Source: Brevundimonas sp. (GTDB lineage: Bacteria > Pseudomonadota > Alphaproteobacteria > Caulobacterales > Caulobacteraceae). From it: 64,000 nucleotides of DNA. Below are positions 61,024-64,000 of the stretch, piece by piece. Made by a program: the position numbers and the translations under genes. How positions within the stretch are numbered: the stretch's first letter is position 1; each line of letters begins with the position of its first letter. The notes below the pieces were generated by a model. The model saw only the letters and a list, made by a program, of their open reading frames with translations, was not told where the DNA came from and searched no databases. The DNA lies in NCBI RefSeq assembly GCF_030682035.1, contig NZ_JAUXQZ010000002.1:1-64000 (forward strand), given 5' to 3'.

Positions 61024-62325
61024 ATGAGCGACGAGCACAAGCCGCACGACAATCACGGCCACGGCGCGGGCCACGGCCACGACGCCGGACATGGTCATGA
61101 CGACCACGGTCACGCGGCTCCCGCCGCTGCGCACGACCACGACGACCATGGTCACGCGGCTCCCGCCGCTGAACACGGCCACGACGACCACGGGCATGAT
61201 GACCATGCCGCTCCGGCCGCCGCTCCCGGCCACGATGATCATGCCGCCCCGGCGGCACACGGCCATGATGATCACGGCCATGCCGCACACGACGATCACG
61301 CCCCGGCCGCGGCCCACGGCGACCATGGTCACGACGATCACGGCCACGCCGCCGCAGCCCATGATGACCACGCTCACGGGGCCCCGGCGCAGGACGCGCA
61401 CGGCCATGACGATCACGGCGCCCACGCCGCCGCCCCGGCTGTGGCCGCCGCCGCAGCAGCAGGCGCCGCCGCGTCCAGGCCCCCGGTCTGGAGCGACTCC
61501 GGCGATGCGCCTTTCGAGGACGTCGACGCGACCCCGGTCTATGCCCGCGGTTCAGGCAAGAAGCGCAAGTCCAACGGCGGTTCGAGCAACGAGGGCATGG
61601 AGATATTCAAGACGATCTTCTTCGCCCTGCTGATCGCCCTGGTGCTGCGCGTGGTGCTGTTCCAGCCCTTCACCATTCCATCGGCCTCGATGGAGCCGAA
61701 CCTCTACGAGGGCGACTACATCGTCGTGTCCAAATGGACCTACGGCTACTCGAAACACTCGATCCCGTTCAGCCCGCCGATCTTCAATGGCCGCATCATG
61801 CTGCCAGGAGTCAGCCACGAGCCCCGGCGCGGCGACATCGTTGTGTTCAAACTGCCGCGCGACAATGAAACGGACTACATCAAACGCCTGATCGGCCTGC
61901 CGGGCGATCGCATCCAGATGATCGACAATGTGCTGTTCATCAATGGAACGGCCGTGCGCGACGTCGAGATGAGCCGCCAGGACGTCCAGAACCTGTACGG
62001 GACCCAGCTGACCATCAAGCTGCGCGAGACCCTGCCGGAAGGCCGCCAAATCAACATTCAGGACTGGGGCCCCGGCAATATCTCGGACAACACCCCTGTG
62101 TTCGAAGTGCCCGCCGGCCACTATTTCATGATCGGCGACAACCGCGACAACTCTCAGGACAGCCGCTACGACCAGTCTGTCGGCGTCGGCTATGTCCCGG
62201 CGGAGAATCTGATCGGCAAGGCCGAGATCATCCTGTTCTCGTGGTCGCCCGGCGCCTCGCTGTGGAATCCGGTCAGCTGGTTCCAGAAGATCCGTCCGAG
62301 CCGGTTCTTCACCGTCCTCGACTGA
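61024..62325 (+). CDS. lepB: Signal peptidase I with a long histidine-rich N-terminal domain
   Basis: The C-terminal 240 or so residues are a complete signal peptidase I: a membrane helix (about 195-213), the nucleophile Ser222 in IPSASMEPNL, the general-base Lys287 in YIKRLIGLPGD, and GDNRDNSQDSR. Preceding it is a 140-residue region with 39 histidines in HGHDDHGHAAPAA-like units, then an Ala/Pro linker and a basic patch (SGKKRKSNGG) before the helix. The usual alphaproteobacterial LepB is about 250 residues, so the extension is unusual; with one membrane helix at its end the domain should face the cytoplasm. Metal binding is inferred from composition. An internal start at Met192 lacks a ribosome binding site. 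Confidence 0.95.
   Translation: MSDEHKPHDNHGHGAGHGHDAGHGHDDHGHAAPAAAHDHDDHGHAAPAAEHGHDDHGHDDHAAPAAAPGHDDHAAPAAHGHDDHGHAAHDDHAPAAAHGDHGHDDHGHAAAAHDDHAHGAPAQDAHGHDDHGAHAAAPAVAAAAAAGAAASRPPVWSDSGDAPFEDVDATPVYARGSGKKRKSNGGSSNEGMEIFKTIFFALLIALVLRVVLFQPFTIPSASMEPNLYEGDYIVVSKWTYGYSKHSIPFSPPIFNGRIMLPGVSHEPRRGDIVVFKLPRDNETDYIKRLIGLPGDRIQMIDNVLFINGTAVRDVEMSRQDVQNLYGTQLTIKLRETLPEGRQINIQDWGPGNISDNTPVFEVPAGHYFMIGDNRDNSQDSRYDQSVGVGYVPAENLIGKAEIILFSWSPGASLWNPVSWFQKIRPSRFFTVLD
61108..61171 (+). repeat. 42-bp tandem repeat inside lepB
   Basis: Two identical 22-base pieces beginning GGTCACGCGGCTCCCGCC start at 61108 and 61150, exactly 42 bases (14 codons) apart, and shorter GACCATG/CGATCACGGCCA variants recur to about 61420. 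The histidine-rich domain therefore seems to have grown by tandem duplication of a coding minisatellite, which could vary in length between strains. Confidence 0.8.
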
Positions 62326-63041
62326 TGGCTGACAGACGGGCCGAGGCTGTTCAGGCGCTGCGGCGCCGCCTCGGCCACGACTTCAGGGATCCGACACTGC
62401 TGGATCTGGCGCTGACGCACGCCAGCGTCGGGGAGGGGGCCGAGCGCGACGCCCGCGGGCGCCCGTTCGCCGACAATCAGCGGCTGGAGTTTCTGGGCGA
62501 CCGGGTGCTGGGCCTGCTGGTCGCCGACCGGCTGGTGCGCGACTTTCCGGGCTCCGATGAGGGCGAGATGTCCTCGCGCCTTCACGCGCTTGTCGACAAG
62601 GCGGCCTGCGCCCGCGTGGCCGAGGCCTTGGGGGTCGGCGACGCCATGCGGCTCTCGCCCGGCGAGACCAAACAGGGCGGGCGGCGCCGCGAGGGCGTTC
62701 TGGGCGACGCGATGGAGGCCTTGCTGGCGGCGGTCTGGCTGGACGGCGGGTTTGACGCGGTCCGGACGGTGTTCGATCAGGCGTGGAAAGACGAATTGTC
62801 CGCACCGCCGCAAAAATCGCTGACCAATCCGAAATCGGCCTTGCAGGAGTGGGCGCTGGGGCTGGGAAAGCCCCTGCCGGCCTACCGGATTGTGGAACGG
62901 CAGGGCTCGGACCACGCTCCCACTTTCACGGTGGAGGCCAGTGTGGCTGGATATCCGCCCTTGACCGCGCAAGGCCGTTCGCGTCAGGACGCGGAGAAGG
63001 CGGCCGCGATCGGCCTGCTGCAGCGTGAAGGCGTGATTTGA
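62325..63041 (+). CDS. rnc: Ribonuclease III
   Basis: RNase III cleaves double-stranded RNA in rRNA and mRNA processing. From ATG 62325 the 238-residue product shows the signature NQRLEFLGDRVLGL, the GDAMEALLAAVWLDGG active-site helix and a C-terminal dsRNA-binding domain (NPKSALQEWALGLGKPLPAYRIVERQGSDHAPTFTVEASVAG). Its start overlaps the lepB stop by one base, and its stop overlaps era by four. Confidence 0.97.
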   Translation: MADRRAEAVQALRRRLGHDFRDPTLLDLALTHASVGEGAERDARGRPFADNQRLEFLGDRVLGLLVADRLVRDFPGSDEGEMSSRLHALVDKAACARVAEALGVGDAMRLSPGETKQGGRRREGVLGDAMEALLAAVWLDGGFDAVRTVFDQAWKDELSAPPQKSLTNPKSALQEWALGLGKPLPAYRIVERQGSDHAPTFTVEASVAGYPPLTAQGRSRQDAEKAAAIGLLQREGVI

Positions 63042-63985
63042 CCGATACAGAAACCCAGCGGGCCGGCTTCGCCGCCATCATTGGCGCGCCCAATGCGGGC
63101 AAGTCGACGCTGGTCAACCGGCTGACCGGAACCAAGGTTTCGATCGTCACCCAAAAGGTCCAGACCACCCGCTTTCCGGTGCGCGGCATCGCCATCGAAG
63201 GCGCCGCCCAGATCGTGCTGGTCGATACGCCCGGCATCTTCACCCCGCGTCGCCGGCTGGACCGCGCCATGGTCGCCTCGGCCTGGGGCGGCGCCTCGGA
63301 CGCGGATGTGGTCGTGCACCTGATCGACGCCGCCTCGCACATCGCTTCCGAAGGCAAGGAAGGGCAGGCCGCCGACCGGCGCTCGGCCGAGGACACCGAG
63401 ACCATCATCGCCAACCTGAAGGCGACCAACACCCAGGTCATTCTGGCGCTGAACAAGATTGACGGCATGCGCCGCGACACCTTGCTGGCCCTGTCGCACG
63501 CCCTGTTCGAAACCGGCGTCTATTCCGAGGCCTATATGATCTCGGCCCTCAGTGGCGACGGGGTGGGCGACCTGAAACAGCGGCTGGCGCGGTCGATGCC
63601 GGTGGGGCACTGGCTCTATCCCGAGGACCAGTCTGCGGACGTGCCGATGCGGGTGCTGGCGGCCGAGATCACGCGCGAGAAGGTCTATCTGCGCGTCCAT
63701 GAAGAACTGCCCTATTCGGCGGCGGTGGAGACCACAGCCTTCGAGGACAAGGCCGACGGATCAGCCCGGATCGAACAGATCATCTATGTCGAGCGCGAGA
63801 GCCAGCGGCCCATCGTGCTGGGTAAGGGCGGCCAAACCCTGAAATGGATCGGCCAGAAGTCGCGTGAGGAGTTGACCGAACTGCTGGACCGCCCTGTGCA
63901 CCTGTTCATCACGGTCAAGGTCGACCCGAAATGGCAGGACAGCCGCGCGCTTTACGCCCAGTTCGGGCTGGATTTCGACGTCTAG
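63038..63985 (+). CDS. era: GTPase Era
   Basis: Era assists 16S rRNA maturation and 30S assembly. The 315-residue product has G1 GAPNAGKST (about residues 16-24), the switch region VTQKVQTTRFPVRG, G3 DTPG, G4 NKID and G5 SALSG, plus the C-terminal KH domain with the RPIVLGKGGQTLKWIGQKSREELTELL stretch. Translation starts at TTG 63038 overlapping the rnc stop (TTGA). It is complete and ends 15 bases before the right edge. Confidence 0.97.
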   Translation: MTDTETQRAGFAAIIGAPNAGKSTLVNRLTGTKVSIVTQKVQTTRFPVRGIAIEGAAQIVLVDTPGIFTPRRRLDRAMVASAWGGASDADVVVHLIDAASHIASEGKEGQAADRRSAEDTETIIANLKATNTQVILALNKIDGMRRDTLLALSHALFETGVYSEAYMISALSGDGVGDLKQRLARSMPVGHWLYPEDQSADVPMRVLAAEITREKVYLRVHEELPYSAAVETTAFEDKADGSARIEQIIYVERESQRPIVLGKGGQTLKWIGQKSREELTELLDRPVHLFITVKVDPKWQDSRALYAQFGLDFDV

Positions 63986-64000
63986 ACCCTTGTTTCACAT

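Noticed and set aside
60970..61425. 151-codon Val/Met/Gly-rich minus-strand frame at the start of lepB
   Set aside because: It looks like a membrane protein but is only the antisense reading of His codons (CAC/CAT read as GTG/ATG).
61597..62325. Alternative lepB start at Met192 making a normal-sized signal peptidase
   Set aside because: The upstream 190 codons keep a consistent reading frame and codon choice, and no usable ribosome binding site precedes Met192; kept as the main test of the His-rich domain claim.
1..64000. CRISPR array, insertion sequence or prophage
   Set aside because: No regularly spaced repeats, transposase, integrase or phage structural genes were found on either strand.

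Overview
The window is high-GC alphaproteobacterial chromosome, almost certainly Caulobacteraceae and most like Brevundimonas. This rests on the flgI-cheL-flbY operon divergent from fliX, a PopZ gene directly upstream of valS, a 29-codon SidA-like ORF upstream of dnaE, and the order spoT-pyrE-pdxJ-acpS-lepB-rnc-era. The family assignment is inference from gene content; no 16S gene is present. I see no rRNA, prophage, insertion sequence or CRISPR array. Coding density is very high and no gene-free stretch exceeds 300 bases. The longest, about 250-527, holds the uvrA upstream region with a LexA box.

Layout. 1-4340: start of uvrA (leftward), a small lipoprotein, the flagellar cluster flbY/cheL/flgI (leftward) facing fliX, then dksA. 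4340-12000: a vapBC module, gltX, several hypotheticals, a LOG-family hydrolase, tRNA-Asn, an rRNA/tRNA methyltransferase, a LuxR-type regulator locus with two overlapping reading frames, and tRNA-Cys. 12000-21000: a Pcm-like protein with a TolC-type outer-membrane protein, popZ, valS, tlyA, a Tyr/Gly-rich glycine-zipper protein and a RumA-type methyltransferase. 21000-31350: esterase, radical SAM protein, tRNA-Leu, amino-acid permease, HrpB helicase, a membrane protein/lipoprotein pair, and an S41 peptidase divergent from an Lrp/AsnC regulator. 31350-42530: rpsB-tsf, methylmalonyl-CoA epimerase, DUF1467, DUF3088, proS, lolC-lolD, a tiny basic protein, sidA-dnaE and a GFA protein. 42600-52400: PLP enzyme, two methyltransferases, a glycosyltransferase divergent from a TetR-btuFCD-like operon, and a soluble lytic transglycosylase. 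52500-64000: dapA, smpB, small proteins, uracil-DNA glycosylase, folK, rpoZ, spoT, a RelBE module, pyrE, pdxJ, acpS, lepB, rnc and era.

How the genes fit together. Two LexA-type boxes (GTTC/GAAC-N7) mark uvrA and sidA-dnaE as SOS-regulated, coupling repair, a division brake and the replicative polymerase. The flagellar divergon shows a near-consensus sigma-54 promoter for flgI and a CtrA-like half site for fliX, as expected of the Caulobacter flagellar hierarchy. dksA, rpoZ and spoT supply stringent-response functions. The most unusual features are a signal peptidase I carrying a histidine-rich N-terminal domain of about 140 residues, the out-of-frame overlap inside the LuxR-type regulator, a FUS-like Tyr/Gly/Ser/Gln protein around a glycine zipper, a long inverted repeat that abuts the lolC start, and a G-quadruplex-capable inverted repeat after lolD.
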